NCBI GenBank assembly: GCA_026709325.1
Contig: JAPOTF010000186.1
Coordinates: 1-53,640 of the forward strand
Source of the DNA: Roseovarius sp.
GTDB taxonomy: Bacteria > Pseudomonadota > Alphaproteobacteria > Rhodobacterales > Rhodobacteraceae
Reading direction: 5' to 3'
Length of the DNA stretch: 53,640 nt
This document shows, in pieces, positions 28,095 through 37,982 of this stretch. The first letter of the stretch is position 1. Each line of letters begins with the position of its first letter. Under the pieces are notes generated by a model. The model saw nothing but the letters and a program-made list of their open reading frames with translations, did no database searches and was not told where the DNA came from. The translations under genes were made by a program, and so were the position numbers.

Positions 28095-29684
28095 CTAATG
28101 GCGAAAGTGGCGGATTCCGGTAAACACCATGGCAATTCCGGCTTCATTGGCCACCGCCACCACTTCCTCGTCTCTTATGGATCCTCCGGGCTGAATGACG
28201 GCGGTCGCGCCGGCTTCAACGGCGGTCATCAGGCCGTCGGCAAATGGAAAGAACGCGTCCGAGGCAACAACGCTTCCGATTGTGGCCGGCTTTTCAAGCC
28301 GCAATTCCCTGGCCATGTCGCGCGCTTTGCTTGCGGCGATGCGGCAACTGTCAACTCTGCTCGTCTGCCCGGCGCCAATTCCCGCCGTTGCTCCGTTTCG
28401 GGCATAGACAATCGCGTTCGATTTAACATGTTTGGCCACCGTCCAGGCAAAAAGCATATCCGACATTTCCGCGTCGGACGGCGCCCTTCTGGTGACTGTC
28501 CTCAAGCGGCGGGGATCAATGCGGCCGCCATCCCTTTCCTGCACAAGATAACCTCCAGAGACATGCCTGATATCGGGAGCTTGCCTTTTTGGATCTGCAA
28601 GGCCATTGGTGATCAGAACGCGCGTGTTTTTGGAATTTGAAAAAACGGTCCTGGCATCGTCTTCAATTCCCGGCGCTATCACAACTTCGGTGAAAATGCC
28701 GGCAATGGCTTTTGCGGTGGCGCCATCAACAGGCCGGTTAAGAGCCACAATCCCGCCGAATGCCGAAACGCGGTCGCAATCGAAAGCATGCAAATAAGCC
28801 TCGCGCGGAGTGTCTCCGCGAGCGACTCCGCATGGATTTGCATGCTTTACGATTGCGCAGACGGGGCCGTCCGCGGGGTTGAATTCACTTACAAGTTCAA
28901 ATGCGGCGTCCGTGTCGCTTATATTGTTGTAGCTGAGTTTTTTGCCCTGAATTTGGATTGCCGTCGCCACTCCCGGTCGAGTTGTGCCGTCAACATAGAA
29001 GGCCGCCGCCTGATGGGGGTTTTCGCCATATCGCAATGTTTCGGCCAGACGGCCCGTGAAAACGCGGCGGCTCGGCGCGGTTTCCCTGGCGGTTTCGGCC
29101 ATCCATTCACTTACCGCCGCATCGTATGCGGCGGTATGCGAAAATGCCGCAAGCGCCATTTCCTTTCTAAACCGCGAGCCGGTATGGTTCTCATGCGCAT
29201 CCAGCTCTTCAAGAAGAGCCTGGTAGTCTCCGACATCGACTACCACATTTACAAACGCGTGGTTTTTGGCCGCGGCACGGATCATTGCGGGACCGCCTAT
29301 ATCGATATTCTCGACGCATTCCGCGTAATCCGCGTTTTTTGCGACCGTTTCCGGGAATGGATAGAGGTTCACAACAAGCAAATCTATTTGCGGTATGTCA
29401 TGCTCGGTCATGGCCAGCCTGTGATTTGCATCGTCGCGCAGCGCCAGCAGGCCTCCATGTATCCTCGGGTGAAGGGTTTTAACCCGTCCGCCCATCATTT
29501 CCGGAAACCCGGTTATATCGGACACGTCGACCACTTCCAGCCCCTCGTTTCGCAGGGCATTTGCGCTGCCGCCGGTTGAGAGCAATTCTATACCCCGCTT
29601 CGCAAGCGCCCTGCCCAATTCGGCAAGACCGGTTTTATCTGAAACGGAAACAAGTGCGCGGCGCACTGGAACAAAATCATTCAT
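28095..29684 (-). CDS. purH: Bifunctional AICAR transformylase/IMP cyclohydrolase
   Basis: 529 residues, complete. Last two steps of purine synthesis. The N-terminal MGS-like cyclohydrolase domain begins [13 protein letters not shown] and contains STGGSA and [13 protein letters not shown]; the transformylase domain has [44 protein letters not shown] and [10 protein letters not shown]. Ends GIRHFRH as the family does. Reverse-strand run with lspA downstream and the heparinase-like gene upstream. Confidence 0.98.
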   Translation of the reverse strand: MNDFVPVRRALVSVSDKTGLAELGRALAKRGIELLSTGGSANALRNEGLEVVDVSDITGFPEMMGGRVKTLHPRIHGGLLALRDDANHRLAMTEHDIPQIDLLVVNLYPFPETVAKNADYAECVENIDIGGPAMIRAAAKNHAFVNVVVDVGDYQALLEELDAHENHTGSRFRKEMALAAFSHTAAYDAAVSEWMAETARETAPSRRVFTGRLAETLRYGENPHQAAAFYVDGTTRPGVATAIQIQGKKLSYNNISDTDAAFELVSEFNPADGPVCAIVKHANPCGVARGDTPREAYLHAFDCDRVSAFGGIVALNRPVDGATAKAIAGIFTEVVIAPGIEDDARTVFSNSKNTRVLITNGLADPKRQAPDIRHVSGGYLVQERDGGRIDPRRLRTVTRRAPSDAEMSDMLFAWTVAKHVKSNAIVYARNGATAGIGAGQTSRVDSCRIAASKARDMARELRLEKPATIGSVVASDAFFPFADGLMTAVEAGATAVIQPGGSIRDEEVVAVANEAGIAMVFTGIRHFRH

Positions 29685-29744
29685 CTCGGCGTTTCCATAT
29701 TATGCGAAGGTGCGGCAAATGCGCGTCAATTCCCGTTTTAAATG

Positions 29745-31457
29745 TCATATTCTCGAATCAAGTGGAAGCACTTTGCGGAATCTTGAAAACCGCCATTTAA
29801 TCCGCGTTCTGTATTTAATGGCGCTTCCAGAAAGAACAATTTGACTGGTTGCGCGGGGTTCCAGGGATTCATCCGGAAAATACACGCTTCTTTCCAGCTG
29901 CAATGCCGCATTGCCATCGTGACTTAACATCCATGATTCGCCGTTTTCCAGAATCATCCTTGCAATGGAGCCTTCTTCATCAAACTCGACGCCGACATTC
30001 GGATGCAAATGAAATCTTATTTCAAAGTAAATTCCTTCATTCCCGAATTTTTTCCGCGCGCGATCGAAAAGCCCCATGTTTCCGCCTTCATCTGCGACGA
30101 GCAGGTCTTCGCCCTTTAAAACGATTCCATCATGGGACAATTCCAGTTTTCGCTCATGTTCAAGGCCCGTTAAATCCCGATAGCCGTCATGTCGCCCATA
30201 AAACCGCATGCCGCCGGCGCTCTGGGATGTTGTTGAAGCGACATTTCCGGGAACCTTCGAGAGAGGCGCCCGCCTGTTCCCTCCTTTGGATATGCGGGAA
30301 CTGGATTGACCGGCCAAAACCAGTGTCGAATGTGACGGCGTTGCCCGTCCGGCCTTTTGCATGTTCAAATCCATGTTCATTCCGTGACCGCAGTTTACAA
30401 CGAGCGGACATAGTCCAGAGGTTAGTTCGAACGCCAGTGTGGATGCATGCGCATTGAACGAGTCCTTGCCGACGGGCGGAGAGGCCGAGTCTATTATGAC
30501 AGTGCATCTTCCCGCGGCGATTCGCGTAAAGCCCATTGACTTTCCGTCCGTCAGCCAGCCTTTGACGCCGCTGTTTGAAAGGGCCGAATCAAGATGACCC
30601 TCGATTCCTCCGCCGCCACCGTGAAATCTGGGCAGACCGCCATCGGAATGCCTCAGGGTTCGCATGCAAAGGGCCATTCGCCTTATCGCCGACCAGTGTC
30701 CCTCTCCCGGACTCCTTCCCGCCTCGCTGATGCTCTGAGCGGTCCAGACCAGAAGCGCGAAGAGATATAGAAGCTCCTCTGGGTTGCGTGACGCGATACC
30801 TCCCCGCTCGTCGATTTGCTTCGCGCATTCGACATCCAGCGCGGCTGACGCGGGTGCGAGATGTGAAGCCATTCCATCAAGATAGATACCCGCATATATC
30901 ATCCCGACCACCGTCTCGATTCGGGGCAGTCCAGGCGATGACGCCTGCCAGCGGCTTGCCAAAAAGCCCGCCTGCACGGACATGGATCTAAAAAAGGCTT
31001 CCGACTGCCTTTTGTCCAGCCCTTTCAATATGAAGCGGGAGTGGTTGATCCAGCGAAACATTCTTCGGGCGGCGAGTTCGGGCGTCCAGCCTGGACCCTT
31101 GCCGGTTCCATATCGATTTATCCAATTAAGCAGCCATTTTTGGGCGCGTTTGCGCGCTTTCACATTTCCCGCCGCGGCAAGGTCGTCCAGCCAGCCAAAA
31201 CCGTGAATCTGGTTTGCAAATCCCCTGCCGGGAGATTTCAGCTCCCAAATGTCGGCATCTGAAGATGACTCCACGCAATGACCCGAGAAGGAAAATTTTC
31301 CGCGCAGGAGTTCGCTTCCAATATGCGTTCTGCCCACGAAACATGGTTCCGGGGTCGCCGTAAAACCCGTGGAACCGCGCTTGAGGATGGCCCCGAGAAC
31401 CGCAGCTCTGTTTGGAAACCAGTTTGACAATGTGGGATTTGAATCGCTGCTGTTCAT
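29745..31457 (-). CDS. Heparinase II/III-family protein
   Basis: 570 residues. C-terminal half fits the heparinase II/III beta-sheet domain (SHSTLVL, followed by YRDLTGLEHERKLELS and FEIRFHLHPNVGVEFDEEG); the N-terminal half is the alpha/alpha toroid (GWTPELAARRMFRW, HLDSALSNSG). Family members cleave acidic polysaccharides, but this conserved alphaproteobacterial copy, between rsmB and purH, has no assigned substrate. No clear signal peptide. ATG at 31457 preferred; a TTG at 31511 would add 18 residues. Confidence 0.85.
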   Translation of the reverse strand: MNSSDSNPTLSNWFPNRAAVLGAILKRGSTGFTATPEPCFVGRTHIGSELLRGKFSFSGHCVESSSDADIWELKSPGRGFANQIHGFGWLDDLAAAGNVKARKRAQKWLLNWINRYGTGKGPGWTPELAARRMFRWINHSRFILKGLDKRQSEAFFRSMSVQAGFLASRWQASSPGLPRIETVVGMIYAGIYLDGMASHLAPASAALDVECAKQIDERGGIASRNPEELLYLFALLVWTAQSISEAGRSPGEGHWSAIRRMALCMRTLRHSDGGLPRFHGGGGGIEGHLDSALSNSGVKGWLTDGKSMGFTRIAAGRCTVIIDSASPPVGKDSFNAHASTLAFELTSGLCPLVVNCGHGMNMDLNMQKAGRATPSHSTLVLAGQSSSRISKGGNRRAPLSKVPGNVASTTSQSAGGMRFYGRHDGYRDLTGLEHERKLELSHDGIVLKGEDLLVADEGGNMGLFDRARKKFGNEGIYFEIRFHLHPNVGVEFDEEGSIARMILENGESWMLSHDGNAALQLERSVYFPDESLEPRATSQIVLSGSAIKYRTRIKWRFSRFRKVLPLDSRI

Positions 31458-31795
31458 TGTATCATGTGGCCTGCCGCGCGGATTTAGAGGTCTCTTGATT
31501 CTCGCAATCAAGCATCCGTCGGATTATTGGCATTAGCAGGTTTTGCCAATGAAGTTCAATATGCCGAAATGATGATTTGATGTCCCCGAATGGCAAAAGG
31601 ACATTTTTCACAACGTCAGTTCAAGGCAAATCACGGGTTTTTGACCTCGCGCCAGAGAGTTGCGCTTGATGCAATTCGCGTCGGCAATCATGAATTTGCA
31701 TTTGCGGACTCAATCGGCTTGCCGGCTTTGCACGTTCGCGATGCGCATGGCCGCATTGATGTATATCTGGATTTTCGCGGGATCCTTTCAAACAG
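31458..31795. other. Gap between heparinase-like gene and rsmB, no convincing gene
   Basis: 338 bases. A forward frame of 69 codons (31590-31799) exists but has no recognised domain and no good ribosome-binding site, and ends over the rsmB stop. Promoter of the downstream reverse-strand genes should lie here; no strong -10/-35 pair is visible. Confidence 0.4.
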
Positions 31796-33064
31796 CTAAC
31801 CCTTCCAGCAAAGCGAGGAAATGTAAAATCCATCCATGCCGCCAAGTTCAGGCCAGTAATCCGGACGCAGGCGCATTCCTCCCTCGGAAGAAATCCATGC
31901 CTCGTGAACGCCATCGACATCAAATCCTCTCGTATCCGCATGAATGCGGGGATGGCGGGCAAGCGCTCTTTCAACCTGAACCTCGCCTTCCTGAGGCAGC
32001 AGCGAGCAAGTGCAATAGACAAGTCGTCCACCAGGCTTCAAAAGACCGAGCGCGCGGTCCATCATCTTGGATTGCAGGTCAAAAAGAGATTGAAATCCGG
32101 TTCCGTCCCTTGCATGGGGCAAATCCGGGTGCCTTCTTATTGTTCCAGTGGCAGAGCAGGGCGCATCCAGCAGTATCGCGTCATATGGTCCGCCATCATG
32201 TTCCAGCGCATCGCAAACAAGCGGGTTTGCCTCAAGACGCGTTCTCTCGAGGTTCTCCTTTAAAATTCCCATTCGACCTTCGGATATGTCAAGGGCCGTT
32301 ACGCGGGCGCCCGAATTTGCGAGCTGCATTGTTTTGCCTCCCGGCGCGGCGCACATGTCGAGAACGGTCTCATTCGATTTGGGCTTCAGAACTCTGGCGG
32401 CAATGGCGGAAGCCGCGTCCTGAACCCACCATTCACCTGAACCGTATCCCGGAAGGAGGGAAAGCGATCCCGCGTTGCGAAGGCGTATGGAACCGGTTGG
32501 AAGTAAAATTCCGCCAAGAATTCCCGCCCACTTTCCGGGATTGGATTTAACGGTGATGTCGATCGGGGCGCCTTCAAAATGGGCCGCTTCAATGTTCGCG
32601 ACCACATTGACGCCCCATGCGTCAAGCAGTCGCTTGCGGAGCCATGGAGGCAGTCTGGGAACGCGAAGGTCATGCCACGGCTTTCCGGCGTCACCGGACA
32701 TTTTTCGAAGAATTGCGTTAACCAGGCCGGATAAACGGCCATGCTTCGGGTTTGCCTTGACCAGCCCAACCACATCCCCAACCACCCCGTGGGCGCTGCC
32801 GCCGGTGCAAAGCTCAAATGCGCCAAGTCTCAATGCGTTATGGACGTAGGGAGGAGGCCTCTTTTTTAGATGCCTGTCGAGAAGCCGGTCCAAACGTTCA
32901 AGACCGCGCAGAGTGTCCTTTGCGAGACGCAACGCGCGCGCCTTTTCTTCAGATGCCAGGTGCCCGGTCATGTATGCCATGTCGGAAATCATTCGCCCTT
33001 CCCCGAGAACGCCGCACAATATATTAATGGCGGCAGATCGAGCGGATAACGGTTTCGCTGACAT
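31796..33064 (-). CDS. rsmB: 16S rRNA m5C967 methyltransferase RsmB
   Basis: 422 residues. N-terminal NusB-like RNA-binding domain (about 1-130), C-terminal Rossmann methyltransferase with VLDMCAAPGGKTMQLA and the two cysteines of m5C enzymes, DAPCSATGTIRRHPD and YCTCSLLPQEGE. Methylates a cytosine in helix 31 of 16S rRNA. Start at 33064 follows AGGAAAC and gives MSAKPLSARSAA; a longer start at 33130 adds unconserved residues. Divergent from the small DUF1674 gene. Confidence 0.93.
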   Translation of the reverse strand: MSAKPLSARSAAINILCGVLGEGRMISDMAYMTGHLASEEKARALRLAKDTLRGLERLDRLLDRHLKKRPPPYVHNALRLGAFELCTGGSAHGVVGDVVGLVKANPKHGRLSGLVNAILRKMSGDAGKPWHDLRVPRLPPWLRKRLLDAWGVNVVANIEAAHFEGAPIDITVKSNPGKWAGILGGILLPTGSIRLRNAGSLSLLPGYGSGEWWVQDAASAIAARVLKPKSNETVLDMCAAPGGKTMQLANSGARVTALDISEGRMGILKENLERTRLEANPLVCDALEHDGGPYDAILLDAPCSATGTIRRHPDLPHARDGTGFQSLFDLQSKMMDRALGLLKPGGRLVYCTCSLLPQEGEVQVERALARHPRIHADTRGFDVDGVHEAWISSEGGMRLRPDYWPELGGMDGFYISSLCWKG

Positions 33065-33133
33065 TGGCAATGTTTCCTGGGACCGGTTAAACCATCCGTA
33101 TATCGACAGTGAGACAATGAGGGAAGTCAAACC

Positions 33134-33307
33134 ATGAAAGAAATGAAGGAGCTGCCGCCGGAAGCGCGGCGCGCGCTGGCGGAAGCCGAGGAAAGGCGGC
33201 GGACAGCCGCAAACGATCCCATGCCGAAGGAATTGGGCGGGCGAGATGGTCCCGAACCGATACGGTACGGAGACTGGGAGCGGAAGGGCATTGCGGTGGA
33301 TTTTTGA
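33134..33307 (+). CDS. DUF1674 protein, SDHAF4-like succinate dehydrogenase assembly factor
   Basis: 57 residues, easily missed by length cut-offs. The C-terminal half carries the family signature KELGGRDGPEPIRYGDW followed by ERKGIAVDF and the stop. The eukaryotic homologue SDHAF4 assists assembly of the flavoprotein subunit of succinate dehydrogenase; in bacteria the role is inferred. GAGGGA lies about ten bases before the ATG. Shares a 69-bp divergent promoter region with rsmB, as usual in alphaproteobacteria. Confidence 0.9.
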   Translation: MKEMKELPPEARRALAEAEERRRTAANDPMPKELGGRDGPEPIRYGDWERKGIAVDF

Positions 33308-34114
33308 ATGGATCGCGGATATGCCGATTGGACATGCGCCCGCATGCCAGACAAGCGGCTACCGCCCTTTCGAAACACGGGTTTTTCCATGCCGGTTTCG
33401 ACTAAAATCGCATAACCGCGCTGCGCCTGCCCGCATTTTGGAATATGCCGCTGGATTAAGCGCATTGTCTGGATATGGATGCGGATAAACGGGGAAAGGG
33501 GTGGAGCGGGATAATGACGAACTTTTGGCTGCGAATCTGAAATTTCAGCCACCGGCAAATATCCCTTATTTGGTGACGGCATCCGGCGGCCATTGCGCAT
33601 CGGAAGGCAAAATTGCGGGGATGCCGGACATGGAGGTCGAGACAGTCGGAAAGGCTCATGCCTCGGTTGGCGACGGGATCGGGGATGACGTCGAAACGCC
33701 CGCGCATCGTCTTGGGCATCCCGGGCATCGATAGATGCTTTCGGAAGGAGTTTGCCGTGATTTTTGCCCGCACCCGCCGTTTTTCCGCGGAATGGCCGAT
33801 TCCAGGCAAAAGCCTACGAAAAAAGCTTTTTGCGATCAGGTCAACCCATTGCAGAACAAAAAAACTGGCGGGAATTGCCGTCGAGAGGTTGTGGACAGCT
33901 TCAGGGCGCTGACGCACCCGCTTGCTTAAATCCCCTCGAAAACGACCGTTTATGAGGGTGCGCCCTTCCTTTCCCGAGCCTTCACATCATACCGGACAGG
34001 AAACCGGCCATTTTGGTGGAAAGAATGGCGCTTCAAAAATTTGCAAGCATATGATAATGTTTATTTTTTAGTGTTGTCCGTAGTGGTCAAGGAAGCGGAC
34101 AGAAAGAAGGACGG
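33308..34114. other. 807-bp region with no convincing gene, left part of the accessory island
   Basis: Several frames of 60-153 codons exist on both strands (longest 33456-33917, reverse) but none shows a known domain or a good start context. Near the right end, TGTCCG (34074-34079) and CGGACA (34096-34101) form an inverted pair in front of the Fic gene. Probably decayed accessory DNA. Confidence 0.45.
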
Positions 34115-35314
34115 ATGATAATCCCCGACGATGCCGAGACGATAGGCTTGTTCGAGCCCCTCATGGTCTCGGAAGGTTCACCCGCGCGCGCGGGTTTGAA
34201 CGATCTAGCGCTTGAGCTTGCGGAGAAGTCCGCCGCTTTCCGCAGCGGCCTGCCAGCGTCCATCGCTGAGGCGCTCGCCGATCTCGTGCGGGCGATGAAC
34301 TGCTACTACAGCAACCTCATCGAAGGGCGCGACACCCATCCCATCGACATCGAGCGCGCGATGCGCAACGACTACAGCTCCGATCCGAAGAAGCGGAACC
34401 TTCAGCTCGAAGCCAAGGCGCATGTCGCTGTCCAGAAATGGATCGACGAAGACGGCATGGCGGAACCGCCTACCGCGCCCGCGTCGGTCATCGAGCTTCA
34501 CCGCCGCTTCCGCGAGCTCTTGCCGCCGGAGCTTCTCTTTGTCGAGAACCCGAAGACGGGCGAAAAAATTCCCGTTGCGCCCGGCGAGCTGCGCACGCGC
34601 CATGTCGAAGTCGGGCGGCACGTTGCCATCAGCCCTGGCGCGCTGCCGCGTTTTCTCGAACAGATGTACAAGTCCTACAGCCTTCCCGGCAGGATCGAGC
34701 CGATCCTTGCTGCGGCCTGTGCCCATCACCGGCTTCTCTGGGTGCACCCCTTCCTCGACGGGAACGGGCGTGTCGCCCGCCTCATGTCTTACGCCATGCT
34801 GCGCGGAACGCTCGATACGCGCGGCCTCTGGTCAGTGGCGCGCGGGCTTGCGCGGCAAGAGGCTGCCTACAAGGAGCACCTGGCCGCCTGCGACGGTCCC
34901 CGCCGTGGAGATCGCGACGGGCGCGGCACGCTCAGCGAAGCCGCGCTTGCATCCTTCGCGGGCTTCTTCCTGCGCACCTGCATCGACCAGGTGGAGTTCA
35001 TGGAAAGTCTCATGCGGCCGGATCGGCTGCGCGACCGCATCCTTATCTGGGCTGAAGAGGAAATCCGCGCCGGAGTGCTGCCTCCGAAATCCGACACCGT
35101 GCTGAAAGCCGTGCTGTATCAGGGGCGGATCGGGCGCGGGGAGGTCGAGGCCATCCTTGGCGCTAGCGACCGCACCGCGCGGCGGGTGACATCTGCGCTA
35201 CTCGAAGCGGGAGCTCTGTCCTCAGCATCGACCCGTGCGCCGCTCAAGCCGGCGTTTCCCGCCAAGTATGCAGGGCGGTGGATGCCTGGGCTGTTTCCCG
35301 AGCAAGATGAATAA
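34115..35314 (+). CDS. Fic-domain protein (probable AMP-transferase)
   Basis: 399 residues. Contains the complete Fic motif HPFLDGNGR at 211-219, so it is predicted to transfer AMP (or another phosphate-containing group) to a hydroxyl side chain. The inhibitory motif is SNLIEG at 66-71, fitting (S/T)xxxE(G/N) and placed before the Fic core, so the enzyme should be self-inhibited through this glutamate. The last 100 residues look like a winged-helix DNA-binding region. AAGGA precedes the ATG. The coding sequence is clearly richer in G+C than neighbouring core genes, which suggests transfer. No separate antitoxin is needed for this class. Target unknown. Confidence 0.9.
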   Translation: MIIPDDAETIGLFEPLMVSEGSPARAGLNDLALELAEKSAAFRSGLPASIAEALADLVRAMNCYYSNLIEGRDTHPIDIERAMRNDYSSDPKKRNLQLEAKAHVAVQKWIDEDGMAEPPTAPASVIELHRRFRELLPPELLFVENPKTGEKIPVAPGELRTRHVEVGRHVAISPGALPRFLEQMYKSYSLPGRIEPILAAACAHHRLLWVHPFLDGNGRVARLMSYAMLRGTLDTRGLWSVARGLARQEAAYKEHLAACDGPRRGDRDGRGTLSEAALASFAGFFLRTCIDQVEFMESLMRPDRLRDRILIWAEEEIRAGVLPPKSDTVLKAVLYQGRIGRGEVEAILGASDRTARRVTSALLEAGALSSASTRAPLKPAFPAKYAGRWMPGLFPEQDE

Positions 35315-35365
35315 GAGGCCGAAGTGCGGGGACGTAACGATAACCGGGAAATTTGAGGTGGAACA

Positions 35366-35701
35366 TTGATTAATTTCGGAAAGGGAGGCAAGGACGAGTT
35401 TGCGAAACTTTCTCCCGAAGCGGGGTTCGGCGACCGCGCTGATATTATCCGGCGGCATCTGGCAGAGGTTTTCGGCTCCAAAAACCTGTCTTTTCTCATT
35501 GGCTCCGGTTGCCCGCCCTACATGCACGAAGGAAATGAGCCTGGCATTTGGGGACTGGACGATCTGAAGGTCGCCTGGCACGGATTGATCAACTCCGAAC
35601 ATCCCGCACTGTATGGCTGTCTGGCGGCGGTCGGGGACATTCACGGCCCCGTCAATGATGGCATGCCTTATCTACATGGCCGGTTGGAATTATGGAGATG
35701 A
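35366..35701 (+). pseudogene. SIR2-like protein remnant, truncated
   Basis: 111 codons from a TTG preceded by GAGGTGG. Residues 25-50 (HLAEVFGSKNLSFLIGSGC) resemble the start of SIR2-like domains of phage-defence proteins, where a GxGxS/C loop binds NAD. The frame then continues for 60 residues and stops, far too short for an intact SIR2 protein, and no continuation is found in the next 360 bases in any frame. Probably a remnant left by a deletion. Follows the Fic gene by 51 bases on the same strand. The domain call is by motif only and tentative. Confidence 0.45.
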
Positions 35702-36063
35702 AGCGGCTGTTAAAGCCAACGGGCAGCATTTGCATTCATTGCGGTCCGACCGCCTCGCATTATCCCTAAAATTTCAATGGATCAAATCTTTGGAAGGTCT
35801 TGCCAAAAACAGGGACGGCTTTCTGGCCGTCCTGTCAACCAGCGGCTTTTCGGTTTGGCGCTTTTGCATATAATTCACTTTTTTGCGGTTTTTTCGACTC
35901 CCCCGGACAACGGGGCGTCGCGATATTGCCCGGGCTCTCCGACAAGGCCTTTCGCGTTGCCAATGATCCATCAGGCCTGCGCCCCGCGGCGTCTGCAAAC
36001 GCGCCGCCGCGATCAATCCGGAATTGCCAAAACGGTTCAGTCCAGGTCGGAAGGGCCGGAAAG
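35702..36063. other. Gap between SIR2-like remnant and TRAP operon
   Basis: 362 bases without a gene that can be supported, apart from the hairpin at 35804-35835. A forward frame of 86 codons (35613-35873) overlaps the remnant and has no recognisable domain. Confidence 0.4.
35804..35835 (-). terminator. Terminator-like hairpin downstream of the TRAP operon
   Basis: ACAGGGACGGC (35809-35819) pairs with GCCGTCCTGT (35826-35835), one bulged base. On the reverse strand the stem is followed by TTTTT (35808-35804), so it can terminate transcripts leaving dctM, 230 bases upstream. Confidence 0.6.
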
Positions 36064-37347
36064 TCAGTAAAACAGGCTCGGAAGCCACAAAGCAATGTCG
36101 GGGAAGGCGAGCAATAGCCCGATCATGGCAACCATGGTCGCCACAAAGGGCGCGGCCCCGATCATCACATCTGACAACTCGCCGCGGGTACGGACGCCTT
36201 GCACGACATATAGATTAATCCCGATCGGGGGTGTGATTAGCGCGGTTTCCAGCAGCACCATCAGAAGGATGCCGAACCAGACCGGATCAAATCCAAGCGC
36301 AATCACAATGGGCGCAATCAGTGGCGCGGTTGTCAAAAGCATGGACAGCGTTTCCATGAAACAGCCGACCACCAGGAGAACGAGCACCAAAACCAGCATG
36401 GTCTGCATCGGCGTTAAACCCAGCCCCTTGACAAAATCCGCCAGTGCCTGTGTGAGGCCGATTACCGACAAAACGAAGTTCAGGAAAACAGCTGCAAGGA
36501 TGATCAACATGATCATGGAGGTGGTGCGCATCGTGCTCTCGATTGCCGCGCGGAGCATGGTGACGGTCAAGGTTCCATTTGACCAGGCCAGAATCAGCGC
36601 GGCAATCACTCCAAGGGCCGCAGCCTCGGTCGGGGTGGTCAGCCCGGCATAGATGGAGCCTACGACAACGACGAATATGCCGATAGGTGGCAGCAGCGCA
36701 GGCAATATCGCAATCCGCTCTGCCCATGTGGCCCTCACGGGCACACCGCCCCATTTGGGGCGCAAGATGCACATCGCAATCACAGTCAACATGAAAAGAG
36801 CGGCCAGGAGAAAGCCGGGAACAAAGCCTGCAAGATACAGTTCCGGAACAGATGTGTCTGTCAAAAGGCCATAAAGGATCAAGTTGATCGAAGGCGGTAT
36901 CAGGATTCCCAATGTCCCGCCCGCGGCGACCGTCCCAAGAAACAGCCTCTCGTTATAGTGCCGCTCCGCGATTTGCGGGATGGCCACGGTGCCAATGGTG
37001 GCGGCCGTGGCAACGGAAGAGCCGGAGGTCGCCGCAAACAGGGCGCAAGAGCCGGTATTGGCGTGCATCAACCCGCCGGGCAGCCAGCCGAGCCATTTGA
37101 TCATGCCATCATACATCCGCGCCGCGATGCCTGAACGCAGCAGAATTTCACCCAGCAGAATGAACATCGGAATGGCGACCAGCAGGAAATCCCTGCCCGT
37201 CTGCCAGACCACGTCTCCAATGGCGCGGTGCAATGGCATTGGGCTTTCGAGATACTGCATGCTGAGGCCAAGCCAGCCCAGGACGGCGGAAACCGGCACC
37301 GCGGCAGCGATCAGGCCCAGCAGGATAAAAAGGGTCTTGGCAAGCAT
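36064..37347 (-). CDS. dctM: TRAP transporter large permease (DctM-type)
   Basis: 427 residues, about a dozen hydrophobic segments, normal for DctM. Typical sequences: VAIPMFILLGEILLRSGIA, GLMHANTGSCALFAATSGSSVATAATIGTVAIP (first half) and LLTTAPLIAPIVIALGFDPVWFGI. Channel subunit of a sodium-driven, binding-protein-dependent importer. Start overlaps the dctQ stop by one base (TGATG). Last gene of the unit. Confidence 0.95.
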   Translation of the reverse strand: MLAKTLFILLGLIAAAVPVSAVLGWLGLSMQYLESPMPLHRAIGDVVWQTGRDFLLVAIPMFILLGEILLRSGIAARMYDGMIKWLGWLPGGLMHANTGSCALFAATSGSSVATAATIGTVAIPQIAERHYNERLFLGTVAAGGTLGILIPPSINLILYGLLTDTSVPELYLAGFVPGFLLAALFMLTVIAMCILRPKWGGVPVRATWAERIAILPALLPPIGIFVVVVGSIYAGLTTPTEAAALGVIAALILAWSNGTLTVTMLRAAIESTMRTTSMIMLIILAAVFLNFVLSVIGLTQALADFVKGLGLTPMQTMLVLVLVLLVVGCFMETLSMLLTTAPLIAPIVIALGFDPVWFGILLMVLLETALITPPIGINLYVVQGVRTRGELSDVMIGAAPFVATMVAMIGLLLAFPDIALWLPSLFY

Positions 37348-37910
37348 CAGGCGATCTCGTCTTCGATTTGCTCGTCAAGTGTTTTGACGCCGATCATGCG
37401 TTCGGTTGCGGCGGGGTCTCCCTTCAAAAGGGTCCAAAGCGCCGCGATAAACAGAACGATGCCGCACAGTACGAAGAACGCCCAGCCCAGCAGCCACGGG
37501 ATTTGCGGAATTGCGAGTGGGGTGCGCATGGGCGTGATGGAGCGCGATCCATATTGCAACGTGTCCCCTACCAGGGCCCAGGCCTGCCAGCCGATCACCG
37601 CCGCAAAGCCGATTAGCAGGGCGAGGCCGAAAAAGGAAAGGGCAATCCGCACCGCGCGGGGCAGGATAACCAGCAATGCGTCAACGCGGATGTGGGCGCG
37701 CTCGAACAAGGCGTAGGAAAAGCCCAGCGTTGTTGCGACTGCAAAGGCATAGCCCGAAATCTCATCCGCGCCGCCAATGGAATGGTTGAAGAGTTTGCGC
37801 AGCAGGATCTCGACCGTAACAAGAAAAGCCGATCCGAGGATCAGGATGCCGCCGATCCAGGCAAGGGCGCGGCTAACGCGGTGCAAAGCGGAGACAGGTG
37901 AAAACATCAT
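37347..37910 (-). CDS. dctQ: TRAP transporter small permease (DctQ-type)
   Basis: 187 residues, four membrane helices. Contains LFNHSIGGADEISGYAFAVATTLGFSYALFERAHIRVD, the hallmark segment of small TRAP permeases (read here as EISGYAFAVATTLG then HIRVD). The ATG at 37910 (MMFSPVSALHRVS) gives a normal N-terminus; a longer frame to 37976 adds residues overlapping the intergenic stretch. Starts 72 bases after dctP and overlaps dctM. Confidence 0.93.
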   Translation of the reverse strand: MMFSPVSALHRVSRALAWIGGILILGSAFLVTVEILLRKLFNHSIGGADEISGYAFAVATTLGFSYALFERAHIRVDALLVILPRAVRIALSFFGLALLIGFAAVIGWQAWALVGDTLQYGSRSITPMRTPLAIPQIPWLLGWAFFVLCGIVLFIAALWTLLKGDPAATERMIGVKTLDEQIEDEIA

Positions 37911-37982
37911 GGGGATGCGTCCAGGAATGATGCTCGGGAGGCTGGCCGCTCTGCACTGGAGCGGCCAGTTTTTCACAGATGG

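Noticed and set aside
31590-31799. Forward 69-codon frame between the heparinase-like gene and rsmB
   Set aside because: No domain, no ribosome-binding site, and its end overlaps the rsmB coding region.
33888-33896. TGTGGACAG, near-match to a DnaA box
   Set aside because: Two mismatches and no neighbouring boxes; not evidence for an origin.
33456-33917. Reverse 153-codon frame in the gene-poor region
   Set aside because: Low-complexity, basic, no recognisable domain and no start signal.
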